Shown here: one piece after another, positions 1 through 6,818 of the stretch | Position numbering within the stretch: the first letter of the stretch is position 1 | Layout of the letters: the number at the start of each line of letters is the position of its first letter | Origin: Planctomycetaceae bacterium | GTDB lineage: Bacteria; Planctomycetota; Planctomycetia; Pirellulales; Pirellulaceae | Length of the DNA: 14,365 nt | Assembly: GCA_002708345.1 (NCBI GenBank) | Contig: PANG01000086.1 | Location: 8,744 to 23,108 of the forward strand | Reading direction: 5' to 3' | Notes under the pieces: model-generated | What the model was told of the DNA's origin: nothing | Databases searched by the model: none | Seen by the model: only the letters and a program-made list of their open reading frames with translations | Position numbers and translations under genes: made by a program

Positions 1-1277
1 ATGCCGAGGCTGGCAATTGCCTGCTCGACACCTTCCCCGGACTCCACCATTGCCTGCAGGACTTCGCGTCCGCGTGAATGATCGAGTTGTCCTGTGTCTA
101 CCAACGTGAGCAGTTCAGCCAGCGAAACCGCAGAGACGGCAAACTGGCTGATTGTCATCTCCTCTTCCTTGAGCATCCGCAGGATGTCCTGCTGGATCCA
201 GTTGCCTGCCAGGACCGCGTTGCCCGAGAGTCCTGCCAGTTCCTCGAAGTAATCCACCAGCAGGCGACCCTGGTTCACGATCACATCTGCCGTGTAGGCA
301 CTGATCGAGTACTGCTGCTCGAGGCGTTCGCGGATGGCGGCGGGCAGTTCTCCCAGCTGGTCCCGGATCGAGGCAACTCGCTCATCGGGAACGATCACCG
401 GGACCAGGTCGGGATCAGGAAAATAACGGTAGTCACTCGATTCCTCCTTGTGCCGTTGTGCGCGGGTCACCTGGGCATTTTCATCCCATCCTCTTGTCTG
501 CTTGGGGACATCTCCCAGTCGCTCACCCGTCTCCTGCCAGCGGCGGTACTGTCGTTCTGCCTCGAAGTGCATCGAGCGTTCCACGGCCCGGAAACTGTTG
601 ACGTTTTTTACTTCCACGATAGGGGTCGCGATCATCTCCTGCTGCTGGGGAATGTGCAGGTTGATATTGGCGTCCACGCGGAGGCTCCCTTCCTGCATGT
701 TGCAGTCAGAGACATCGAGGTAGCCGAGCAGCAGTTTCATTTCCGAGAGGAAGCTCCTGGCCTGCTCGGGAGAACGGATATCCGGTTCGCTGACAATCTC
801 CAGTAGCGGGGTGCCGGTCCGGTTCAAGTCAATTCGGCTATCTCCCTTGCCCGCCTCTTCATCATGCATGCTCTTTCCCGCATCTTCCTCAAGGTGGGCG
901 CGGATAAGGCGGATCTTCGTTTCCGGGAATTCTCCCTCCGGGTCACTGATCATGAGCCAGCCACGCTGGCTCATCGGCAGATCAAACTGGCTGACCTGGT
1001 AGCCCTTTGGCAGGTCCGGATAGTAGTAGTTCTTACGGTCCCACTTGGTGAAGCGGGGGATCTCGCAGTTCAGTGCAATAGCGGTACGCAACGACAGTTC
1101 CATGGCATGGCTGTTCAGCACCGGCAGGGCGCCTGGCAGGCCGATACAGACCGGGCAGGTCTGCGTGTTGGGTTCTGCGCCAAATTCCGTGCTGCAACCA
1201 CAGAACAGCTTGCTGGCGGTCTTCAGTTGCACATGGACTTCCAGTCCGATCACGATTTCATATTCTGCGGATGTCAT
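1..1277 (-). CDS. gatB: Aspartyl/glutamyl-tRNA(Asn/Gln) amidotransferase subunit B (3' end outside window)
   Basis: GatB is the kinase and tRNA-binding subunit of the cytoplasmic GatCAB complex. It phosphorylates the side chain of Asp or Glu mischarged on tRNA(Asn) or tRNA(Gln) and uses ammonia from GatA to make Asn-tRNA or Gln-tRNA. I read 425 codons with no stop. Family landmarks are GLEVHVQL at residues 11-18, cysteines 26, 28, 41 and 44 (the CxC and CPVC zinc-site pattern), a DRKNYYYPDLPKGYQ stretch near residue 85, and the signature YRYFPDPD near residue 285. Homologues are about 475-495 residues, so roughly 50-70 C-terminal residues (end of the YqeY-like tail) lie beyond the window. The ATG overlaps the gatA stop codon as ATGA, which implies translational coupling; an AGGAGG stands 11 bases upstream inside gatA. 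It is the last visible gene of gatC-gatA-gatB. Identification is firm. Confidence 0.97.
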   Translation of the reverse strand, partial: MTSAEYEIVIGLEVHVQLKTASKLFCGCSTEFGAEPNTQTCPVCIGLPGALPVLNSHAMELSLRTAIALNCEIPRFTKWDRKNYYYPDLPKGYQVSQFDLPMSQRGWLMISDPEGEFPETKIRLIRAHLEEDAGKSMHDEEAGKGDSRIDLNRTGTPLLEIVSEPDIRSPEQARSFLSEMKLLLGYLDVSDCNMQEGSLRVDANINLHIPQQQEMIATPIVEVKNVNSFRAVERSMHFEAERQYRRWQETGERLGDVPKQTRGWDENAQVTRAQRHKEESSDYRYFPDPDLVPVIVPDERVASIRDQLGELPAAIRERLEQQYSISAYTADVIVNQGRLLVDYFEELAGLSGNAVLAGNWIQQDILRMLKEEEMTISQFAVSAVSLAELLTLVDTGQLDHSRGREVLQAMVESGEGVEQAIASLG

Positions 1278-2806
1278 GCCAGGGGGGGCCTCCTGGTATG
1301 CCAGTCGGTTTCCGCCTGGTACATGGCGGCTGCCCGCAGCAGCCGTTCTTCCTGGAAGGGAGCGGACTGGAGCTGCAAACCGATCGGGAGTCCGCTGCTG
1401 GTGAATCCGCAGGGAAGCGAGATGCCGGCGACACCCGCCAGGTTTGCCGTGACCGTGTAGAGGTCTTCCAGGTACATCGAGAGTGGGTCATCGGTTTTCT
1501 CGCCACAGCGGAAAGCGGGTGAGGAGGTGACGGGTCCTGCCAGTACATCGACCTGCTTGAAGGCAGCATCGTAATCGCCACGGATCAGTCGTCGCACCTT
1601 GAGAGCCTTGAGGTAATAGGCGTCGTAATAGCCCTCGCTAAGAGCATAGGTGCCAAGCATGATCCGTCGTTTGACTTCTGCCCCCAGTCCCTCGGCGCGT
1701 GAACGCCGGTACATCCGAACCAGTGGAGAATCAAGCTTGCCCTCGTCCTCCTGTGGGGAAAGGAGCTGCCGCTCCGCTTGGAGTTCCTTGAGCATCGCTT
1801 CCGTGTCGGTTCGATAGCCGTAATGCACTCCATCGTAGCGGGCCAGGTTACTGGAGGCCTCGCAGGGCGCAATGATGTAATAGGTTGCTACTCCGTAGCC
1901 GGCATGCGGCATCGAGATGTCGTGGACCGATGCCCCCAGCGACTCGTAAACTCGAACAGCCTGTTCAATGGCCGAGGCAATTTCATTGTCCAGTCCCTCA
2001 CCAAAATGCTCTTTTACCAGGCCGATACGGAGCCCCTCGAGAGGTTCCCTGACCGTCGTGCTGTAACGGGGCACCTCGTTCGGCGCCGAGGTGGAATCCC
2101 GCGGATCATGGCCGGCGATCACTTCCAGCAGCAGTGCCGCATCCTCCACGGTCCTGGCGAGCGGTCCCACCTGGTCCAGGCTGCTGGCGTAGGCAATCAG
2201 GCCATAGCGACTTACCCGGCCATAGCTCGGCTTGATCCCCACGACGCCGCAGAGGGCAGCGGGCTGGCGAATGGAACCGCCGGTATCGGTACCGATCGAG
2301 AGTGGTACCATCGAGGCAGCCAGGCAGGCGGCAGACCCACCACTACTTCCACCGGGAATCCTCTCGGGATCCCAGGGATTTCGAGTCAGCTGGTAAGCGG
2401 AATTCTCCGTGGAACTCCCCATCGCAAACTCGTCCATGTTGGTGCGGCCAATAATCACCGCTCCGGCGTTTTCGAGCCGCTCGATGACCGTCGCGTTGTA
2501 GGGAGGAAGATAGTTTTCCAGCATCCGGGACCCACACGTGGTGGGGACTCCGCGTCTGCAGAGGATATCCTTGACGGCGACTGGCAGGCCGGCCAGCGGG
2601 CCCAGTGGCTCGCCTGCGGCCCGCTGTTGATCGATCGATGCTGCCCTGGTGAGTGCCGATTCGGTTTCCACCTGCAGGAAGGCACCGATCGTGTCATCAT
2701 GACGGGCGACCTGCTGCAGGCATGCCTCGGTTAACTCGACGGAACTGCAGTTGCCGGAACCAAGCTCCGAGAGAAGGTCTGTTGCGGAAGTCTGTTCGAG
2801 GTCCAT
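1274..2806 (-). CDS. gatA: Aspartyl/glutamyl-tRNA(Asn/Gln) amidotransferase subunit A
   Basis: GatA is the amidase subunit of GatCAB: it hydrolyses glutamine and channels ammonia to GatB. The chosen ATG at 2806 gives 510 residues, close to the family norm (about 485-500). The open frame extends 73 codons further upstream, but that stretch overlaps gatC in another frame and shows no amidase homology. An AGGG lies 7 bases before the chosen ATG. The amidase-signature triad is intact: Lys79 in PVAVKD, Ser154 in the GGSSGGS loop (residues 152-158) and Ser178 in TDTGGSIR. As I recall, this is the same numbering as Staphylococcus aureus GatA. The gene starts 28 bp after gatC and shares ATGA with gatB. 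A run of seven C (coding strand) sits six bases upstream of the gatB ATG, just before the gatA stop. Confidence 0.97.
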   Translation of the reverse strand: MDLEQTSATDLLSELGSGNCSSVELTEACLQQVARHDDTIGAFLQVETESALTRAASIDQQRAAGEPLGPLAGLPVAVKDILCRRGVPTTCGSRMLENYLPPYNATVIERLENAGAVIIGRTNMDEFAMGSSTENSAYQLTRNPWDPERIPGGSSGGSAACLAASMVPLSIGTDTGGSIRQPAALCGVVGIKPSYGRVSRYGLIAYASSLDQVGPLARTVEDAALLLEVIAGHDPRDSTSAPNEVPRYSTTVREPLEGLRIGLVKEHFGEGLDNEIASAIEQAVRVYESLGASVHDISMPHAGYGVATYYIIAPCEASSNLARYDGVHYGYRTDTEAMLKELQAERQLLSPQEDEGKLDSPLVRMYRRSRAEGLGAEVKRRIMLGTYALSEGYYDAYYLKALKVRRLIRGDYDAAFKQVDVLAGPVTSSPAFRCGEKTDDPLSMYLEDLYTVTANLAGVAGISLPCGFTSSGLPIGLQLQSAPFQEERLLRAAAMYQAETDWHTRRPPLA

Positions 2807-2834
2807 GTCGACGCCCTGGGAATGCGTGGCTCGT

Positions 2835-3125
2835 TCAATCTCCGAGTACCGCCGGAACCCGGTAGCACTCGTCATCATGCCGTGGGGCATTGGCGAGGGC
2901 TTCCTCGCGAGACAAACCGGGACGCCTTTCGTCGGGGCGGACAACATCCTGGAGGTCCAGGGTGTGAGCCATCGGTTCGACGCCCTCGGTGTCCAGTTCA
3001 GACAACTGCTCCACGTACTGGACAATCTGGCTCAATTGCTCTGTCAGGCGGTCAAGCTCCTCCTCCCCAAGCTGTAACCTGGCGAGCAGGGAGACTCTTT
3101 CAACATCACTGCGGGACAGGGGCAT
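2835..3125 (-). CDS. gatC: Aspartyl/glutamyl-tRNA(Asn/Gln) amidotransferase subunit C
   Basis: GatC is the small subunit that wraps around and stabilises the GatA-GatB interface in the amidotransferase complex. The 96-residue product opens with a typical GatC N-terminus (MPLSRSDVERVSLLARLQL) and continues with a helical region containing the EGVEPMAHTLDLQDVVRPDE pattern, the Pro-Met/His core seen in the family, followed by an acidic and proline-containing tail ending in PAVLGD. The frame is open for ten more codons upstream, but a near-perfect Shine-Dalgarno (AAGGGAGGTG at 3131-3140, 5 bases before the ATG) fixes the start at 3125. It is the first gene of the gatCAB group; gatA begins 28 bp later. 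A terminator belonging to rpmB lies only 35 bp upstream of the start, so the operon needs its own promoter close by or read-through. Confidence 0.95.
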   Translation of the reverse strand: MPLSRSDVERVSLLARLQLGEEELDRLTEQLSQIVQYVEQLSELDTEGVEPMAHTLDLQDVVRPDERRPGLSREEALANAPRHDDECYRVPAVLGD

Positions 3126-3130
3126 CTGAC

Positions 3131-3140
3131 CACCTCCCTT
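3131..3140 (-). promoter_or_regulatory. Shine-Dalgarno deciding the gatC start
   Basis: On the minus strand the bases read AAGGGAGGTG, an almost full complement of the 16S 3' end. The motif ends 5 bases before the ATG at 3125. It rules in favour of the 96-residue GatC over the start ten codons upstream. Confidence 0.85.
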
Positions 3141-3160
3141 GTCAGTTTGAATCACGGGGC

Positions 3161-3185
3161 AAAAAAAAACACCAGTTGCCTGGTG
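3161..3185 (-). terminator. Rho-independent terminator downstream of rpmB
   Basis: Read on the minus strand, CACCAG - GCAA loop - CTGGTG forms a perfect 6 bp stem with a 4-base loop, followed at once by nine T residues (the A run at 3161-3169 on the plus strand). This is a canonical intrinsic terminator. It lies about 60 bp after the rpmB stop and 35 bp before the gatC start codon, so it should separate rpmB transcription from gatCAB. Confidence 0.88.
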
Positions 3186-3245
3186 CCTGGAAATCCCCCG
3201 CGCCGGTCACCCTATCTTAACGTTTCCGGCGGTTCTAGCGATGGA

Positions 3246-3506
3246 TCAGGAGGTTAACTCAAAGGCCCGTCGCTTGACCGCCCGTTCCACGACGCCGGTC
3301 CGCAGGCACTGGGTGCAGACACGGACAGACTTGGTTGACCCGTCTTCTAACACGACTTTCACACTTTGCAGGTTGGGCTTGAATTTCCGCCGCGTGATAC
3401 CTGTGATCTTGGTACCGACACCACCCAGGTACTTGGGTTTACCCCGTGTTGTTACGGAATTTCCCATCTGGGTCCGTTTTCCACAGTATTGGCAGACACG
3501 AGCCAT
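3246..3506 (-). CDS. rpmB: 50S ribosomal protein L28
   Basis: L28 is a small structural protein of the large ribosomal subunit. The 86-residue product begins MARVCQYCGKRTQMGNSV and carries the characteristic basic stretch TRRKFKPNLQSVKV around residues 38-51 and a C-terminal VCTQCLRTGVVERAV. Cysteines 5, 8, 64 and 67 form two CxxC pairs, so this is the zinc-ribbon (C+) form rather than the cysteine-free paralogue made under zinc limitation in some bacteria. The frame stays open 83 codons upstream, but homology begins at the chosen ATG, and AAGGGG lies 6 bases before it. A candidate promoter sits at 3569-3596, and an intrinsic terminator follows at 3161-3185, so it is probably a single-gene transcript. 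Confidence 0.97.
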   Translation of the reverse strand: MARVCQYCGKRTQMGNSVTTRGKPKYLGGVGTKITGITRRKFKPNLQSVKVVLEDGSTKSVRVCTQCLRTGVVERAVKRRAFELTS

Positions 3507-3738
3507 CACGATCCCCTTGTTCTTTCTTCCGGCACTCTCGGCCAAAAATCGCCATCTAACAAGTCGATAGTATAGTCCCTCGGCAATAAGCTGCAAAGGG
3601 ATACATCCTGCTCTCTCTCGCCAGGCGCGGTTGAACAAGTTAAACTGGACTGGCAGTGAAACGGGATCACGGTTTTCCCCCGGGGGCCGTCTCTTTCCGG
3701 GGAGTTTTCTTGTAATAGATAAGGTTGGATCATTGAAG
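3507..3738. other. Divergent intergenic region rpmB / secreted thioredoxin-fold gene
   Basis: This spacer of about 230 bp lies between two divergent genes. Besides the candidate rpmB promoter at 3569-3596, the half nearer the plus-strand gene holds a C/G-rich stretch (CCCCCGGGGG at 3680-3689) and a TAATAGAT that could be a -10, but no convincing paired -35. Both strands have open frames running through it, which I regard as accidental extensions of the flanking genes. Confidence 0.4.
3569..3596 (-). promoter_or_regulatory. Candidate sigma70-type promoter for rpmB
   Basis: On the minus strand a TTGCAG (-35-like, 3 of 6 matches) is followed after 16 bases by TATACT (-10-like, 5 of 6). This would start transcription near 3562 and give a 5' leader of about 55 bases before the rpmB ATG. 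The -10 is good and the -35 weak. Planctomycete promoter rules are poorly known, so this is only a candidate. Confidence 0.35.
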
Positions 3739-5139
3739 ATGAGTTGCCCTCTCACCCGAGCTGTCCGTCAGCCTGTTCTTGTCGTCCTGCTGCTGGCTAT
3801 TTCCTTTCCGACTCTTGTGGCACAGGAAGCGGGTCTCCAGTTGACCTTTGAAGGGACGATGATCGCCGACCAGGGTGATCCGGTGGCCACACGCAAGCAG
3901 TTTGACATGACCCTGACCGTGGTTCCCGCCTCCGGGGGGAATTCAGTTATTTACTGGGTCGTGAACGAGCAGGGGGCCACCACCCTCCCCTGGCCCTACC
4001 AGCTTGGTCGCCTGGACTGGAAGGCCGATCCAGAGGCTCCACGGGTGCTTGGCGGTGACCGCGCCGAGCTCTCGCAACCTGCCTTTGCCTATCAGCACGA
4101 GGAAACCGCTTATGCCGTATCCATCATCGTCCCCTACCTGCAAGTGGCAGGGACGCTGAAGGAAGGACAGACCTGGCAACAGGGAGCCATCCGGTACCGT
4201 GTTGGCCCCGAGCAGAAATTTCGTAACCAGAAAGCCCGGCAGCTGATTGCCTTCAATAACTTTGGTGTCAAGCGGACGCTTTACCTGCAACCGGAAACAA
4301 ACCACCTGCTTGGCTTCACCGAGACCGTCTTCCTGGGGATGGGAATAGAACATGAACTGACGCTGCAGCTGAAAAAACAGCAGCCACTGGATGGTGAGTT
4401 GCTGAAGAAATCAGTGAACGCCTACTACCATCTCCTGAAGTTGCGAGATGAACTGATTGACGGGGCACGGGGTACCGAGTTGAGCTGGAACGAGGAGCAG
4501 CTCAAGCTGCTGCGAGCCGAGCTGGAAAAGGCGACCGGATCGGTTGCTAATACGCCGCTCTCAGCAATTGCCATGCGGGCAAAAAAAGATACTCTCGATC
4601 AAAAAGGTCGTAGTGGCGGGATTGCCCTGCTGCAGGAAAGGTCGATGGGCAAGCAGATTACCAAGACCGGTTTCAAGGCATTGCGTGGCAGCGAGTTTTC
4701 CGACCAGCAGCTCAATGAGGGGGTCGTCGTACTTCACTTCTGGGAGTACCAGGACAAGCCATTGAGGGAACCTTACGGGCAGGTTGGTTACCTGGACTTC
4801 CTTTATCGAAAGTACAGCTCCAAGGGGCTGAAGGTTTTCGGGGTGGTGGCCGATGCGAAGCTTGAAGATGAAGCCCTGCGACAACGGACGCTCCTGAGTG
4901 CCCGAAAATTTGTCTCCTTCATGAATGTCAGTTACCCGGTGCTGGTTGACAACGAGTTCTACCTCCGCAAGGTGCTTGGCGATCCCCGCGCGGCGGGAGC
5001 CAGGCTGCCCCTGTTCCTGGTTCTGGACAAGGAAGGCAAGGTCGTGCACTACCACGTCGGCTTTTACGAGGTGGACCGGGACCGTGGACTGGATAAGCTG
5101 GACAAGGCTGTTAGCACGGCGCTGGGAATTGACGAGTAA
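3739..5139 (+). CDS. Secreted protein with cysteine-free thioredoxin-like C-terminal domain
   Basis: This is a 466-residue exported protein of unknown function. Residues 1-28 look like a signal peptide: Arg8/Arg10, the hydrophobic core VLVVLLLAISF, and a likely cut after LVA at 28. Residues 30-210 are rich in beta-type alternation and match no domain I recognise. Residues 215-300 are charged and probably helical. Residues 305-466 resemble the AhpC/TSA-redoxin thioredoxin fold: a buried strand VVVLHFWEY near 329-337, the helix after it, KVFGVVAD at 365-372, and a cis-Pro-like segment LPLFLVLDKEGKVVHYHVG at 423-441. Where a redox enzyme has WCxxC, this protein has WEYQDKPLR. The only cysteine (Cys3) lies in the signal peptide, so the mature protein cannot do thiol chemistry. 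The frame opens 36 codons earlier, but the chosen ATG puts the signal sequence at the N-terminus. Its 3' end overlaps the convergent phosphatase gene by 29 bp. Confidence 0.85.
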   Translation: MSCPLTRAVRQPVLVVLLLAISFPTLVAQEAGLQLTFEGTMIADQGDPVATRKQFDMTLTVVPASGGNSVIYWVVNEQGATTLPWPYQLGRLDWKADPEAPRVLGGDRAELSQPAFAYQHEETAYAVSIIVPYLQVAGTLKEGQTWQQGAIRYRVGPEQKFRNQKARQLIAFNNFGVKRTLYLQPETNHLLGFTETVFLGMGIEHELTLQLKKQQPLDGELLKKSVNAYYHLLKLRDELIDGARGTELSWNEEQLKLLRAELEKATGSVANTPLSAIAMRAKKDTLDQKGRSGGIALLQERSMGKQITKTGFKALRGSEFSDQQLNEGVVVLHFWEYQDKPLREPYGQVGYLDFLYRKYSSKGLKVFGVVADAKLEDEALRQRTLLSARKFVSFMNVSYPVLVDNEFYLRKVLGDPRAAGARLPLFLVLDKEGKVVHYHVGFYEVDRDRGLDKLDKAVSTALGIDE

Positions 5140-5917
5140 TCGAGAGCACTTGCTCAAGCAGCCCGGGGTTTGTGGCCAGTCCCTCTCCATGCTCGACCGT
5201 CTGCTCCCCCTGCCAGTCACAGAAGATCCCGCCGGCTTCCTCGATCACCGGTGCAATCGCGGCAGCATCCCAGAGATTCATCAGCGGGTCGACCATCACG
5301 TCTGCCCTGCCGGTGGCCACCAGCATGTAACCGTAACCGTCACCCCAGGTCCGCGTGATGGCGGCAGCGGCTTCAAATTGTCGGTAAGCGTCAGTCGCCG
5401 TGCGGTGGTCGAAGGAATCGACCTGCGTGGTGACAAGACAGGCCTTCTCCAGTGAGTGGGTTTCCGAGACCTGGGCACGGCATGCGGCTTTCCCTGCTTG
5501 CTCGAACCAGGTCCCCTGCCCTGACGCCGCGTGCAGCAGTTCTCCCAGGGCAGGTGCTGCGATCACTCCGATCACTGGTTCTTGTCGGCACAACACACCG
5601 ACCAGGGTGGTGTAGAGTGGGACTCCGCTAATAAATGACCGCGTCCCGTCGATCGGATCCAGGATCCATTGATAGTCAGAACTCCCGGGCTGGTCCTCCA
5701 GCTCTTCTCCCAGGATGGCATCCTCGGGAAAGGCATCCTGGATTGCGCTGCGAAGCAAGTGCTCCGCTTCGCGGTCCGCCCGTGTCACCGGGGACTGGTC
5801 CTCCTTCTGCTCGACAACCAGTGAAGCATCCTGGAAATACTCGAGTGTCAACTGGCCCGCCTGCCTGGCAATCTCGATGGCCAGTGCGTGACGTGGATCG
5901 GGAGGATTGGGCATCAT
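5111..5917 (-). CDS. hisN: Inositol monophosphatase-family phosphatase, probably histidinol-phosphatase HisN
   Basis: This is a Mg-dependent phosphatase of the IMPase superfamily, 268 residues. Metal-site motifs are intact: GEE at 70-72, DPIDGT at 87-92 (Asp87, Asp90) and WDAAAIAPVIEEAGG at 216-230 (Asp217). The sequence right after DPIDGT is RSFISGVPLYTTLVGVL. It resembles histidinol-phosphatase HisN proteins, which share a KSFISG-type segment, more than true inositol monophosphatases or CysQ. The inferred reaction is therefore histidinol phosphate to histidinol in histidine synthesis, but inositol-1-phosphate or another small phosphoester remains possible because no other his gene is nearby. 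There are two adjacent candidate ATGs (5917 and 5914) and no strong ribosome site. It begins 26 bp after lspA ends, so the two are likely co-transcribed. Its last 29 bp overlap the convergent secreted-protein gene, with no visible terminator between them. Confidence 0.85.
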   Translation of the reverse strand: MMPNPPDPRHALAIEIARQAGQLTLEYFQDASLVVEQKEDQSPVTRADREAEHLLRSAIQDAFPEDAILGEELEDQPGSSDYQWILDPIDGTRSFISGVPLYTTLVGVLCRQEPVIGVIAAPALGELLHAASGQGTWFEQAGKAACRAQVSETHSLEKACLVTTQVDSFDHRTATDAYRQFEAAAAITRTWGDGYGYMLVATGRADVMVDPLMNLWDAAAIAPVIEEAGGIFCDWQGEQTVEHGEGLATNPGLLEQVLSITRQFPAPC

Positions 5918-5943
5918 CAGTCCGCTCAGGAAAACTCTATTTT

Positions 5944-6522
5944 TTAACTATCCGCTTCATCGACGGATTTTTCAACGGGATGGAAGATCGCCTCGACGAT
6001 CAGCATTCCCGCCCCAGATACAAGGAAGCTATCCGCGAGGTTAAAGTTCGGCCAGGTGTAAGAACCAAAACGAAAAAGAATCCAGTCTCGCACCCCATTG
6101 CGGTAATAATCTGCGATCTCCGCCTCGTGCCAGAGGCCAAAGCGATCATAGAGATTGCCGAGAACGCCAGCAGTAATCAGCGCCAGCGCGATCGTCAGCA
6201 GCAGGCTCTCCCCGGCACCACGGAACATCCAGACAACGATCAGGACACTGGCCATCAGTGAGACAAGGCGGAACACGATGGTAAATCCCTGGCCCAGCCC
6301 AAAAAGCGCGCCCTGGTTCACCGAGGTCTGGAAACCAAAGAAACCTTCCATCACCCAGTAGATCCTGGAGTCTGGGTCCCCTGGCAGCTTGAGCCAGTCA
6401 AACATCGACTGCTTGGTCCAGAGATCCAGCAGGCAGCCTGCGACGGCGATGCAGAGAAACAGGATCAGTCGCCCTCGAAACTGGCTGTTGTTGAGAATCT
6501 CCGGTTGATTCATCGCTGGCAT
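5944..6522 (-). CDS. lspA: Lipoprotein signal peptidase (signal peptidase II)
   Basis: LspA is the inner-membrane aspartyl protease that removes signal peptides from diacylglyceryl-modified prolipoproteins. With the start at 6522 the protein has 192 residues and four hydrophobic segments (about 18-34, 82-100, 106-124 and 163-181). Catalytic motifs are GNLYDR (Asp126) and FNLADS (Asp164). LLDLWTK at 31-37 and NQGALFGLG at 69-77 are the other conserved elements. The loop between the two catalytic motifs (residues 128-159, with Trp and Tyr) is longer than in Escherichia coli. The open frame runs 31 codons further upstream, but that segment is not LspA-like. I prefer ATG 6522 because GAGC lies 6 bases before it; ATG 6513, three codons on, is nearly as good. 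It heads a probable two-gene transcript with the HisN-like phosphatase 26 bp downstream. Confidence 0.93.
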   Translation of the reverse strand: MPAMNQPEILNNSQFRGRLILFLCIAVAGCLLDLWTKQSMFDWLKLPGDPDSRIYWVMEGFFGFQTSVNQGALFGLGQGFTIVFRLVSLMASVLIVVWMFRGAGESLLLTIALALITAGVLGNLYDRFGLWHEAEIADYYRNGVRDWILFRFGSYTWPNFNLADSFLVSGAGMLIVEAIFHPVEKSVDEADS

Positions 6523-6818
6523 TCTGCTCGAAGTCGAAGGGAGTGGGATGTGGCGATGCCAGGGGTCGTTTCCCGGCCGCCGTGCAGCAAACGGTAATTC
6601 GCCGCCCCGATTCATTCAAGCCCAGAAACAGTCTGCCTGCCTGCTTTTCTCCATGCATGCATCGGGTCGTGCGAACTTGAAGAAAAAAGGGTGCTGGAAT
6701 AGACTGACTCGAAGAGGTGGATGACTCCCGGTGAACGGTTATCGGGGAGACATTCCGGCTGTCGATTCAAGTTGAGGGAGCCAGGGCAATCAGTGTTGTA
6801 CCGTTAACGGACCTGGGT
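6523..6818. other. Divergent intergenic region lspA / thrC
   Basis: About 296 bp between divergent starts. It contains the candidate thrC promoter at 6677-6705, a short perfect palindrome ATGCATGCAT at 6653-6662, and a GAGGGAG at 6774-6780 that could serve as a ribosome site for a non-ATG thrC start. I see no riboswitch fold, transcription terminator or tRNA in it. Confidence 0.5.
6677..6705 (+). promoter_or_regulatory. Candidate sigma70-type promoter for thrC
   Basis: TTGAAG (4 of 6 to the -35 consensus), a 17-base spacer starting with an A run, then TAGACT (4 of 6 to the -10). A start near 6712 would leave a leader of about 105 bases before the TTG of thrC. Correct spacing makes it the best candidate in the divergent region; evidence is from consensus only. 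Confidence 0.35.

Noticed and set aside
78..806. Long plus-strand open frame of 242 codons at the left edge
   Set aside because: It lies opposite gatB, whose translation is unmistakable; the plus-strand product has no recognisable motif and is a mirror frame of a GC-rich gene.
1778..2734. Plus-strand open frame of 318 codons
   Set aside because: Entirely antisense to gatA, which has all its catalytic residues; no ribosome site or protein-like pattern.
6653..6662. Palindrome ATGCATGCAT in the lspA-thrC spacer, possible operator
   Set aside because: A 10-base alternating palindrome can easily arise by chance and there is no second copy near either promoter candidate.
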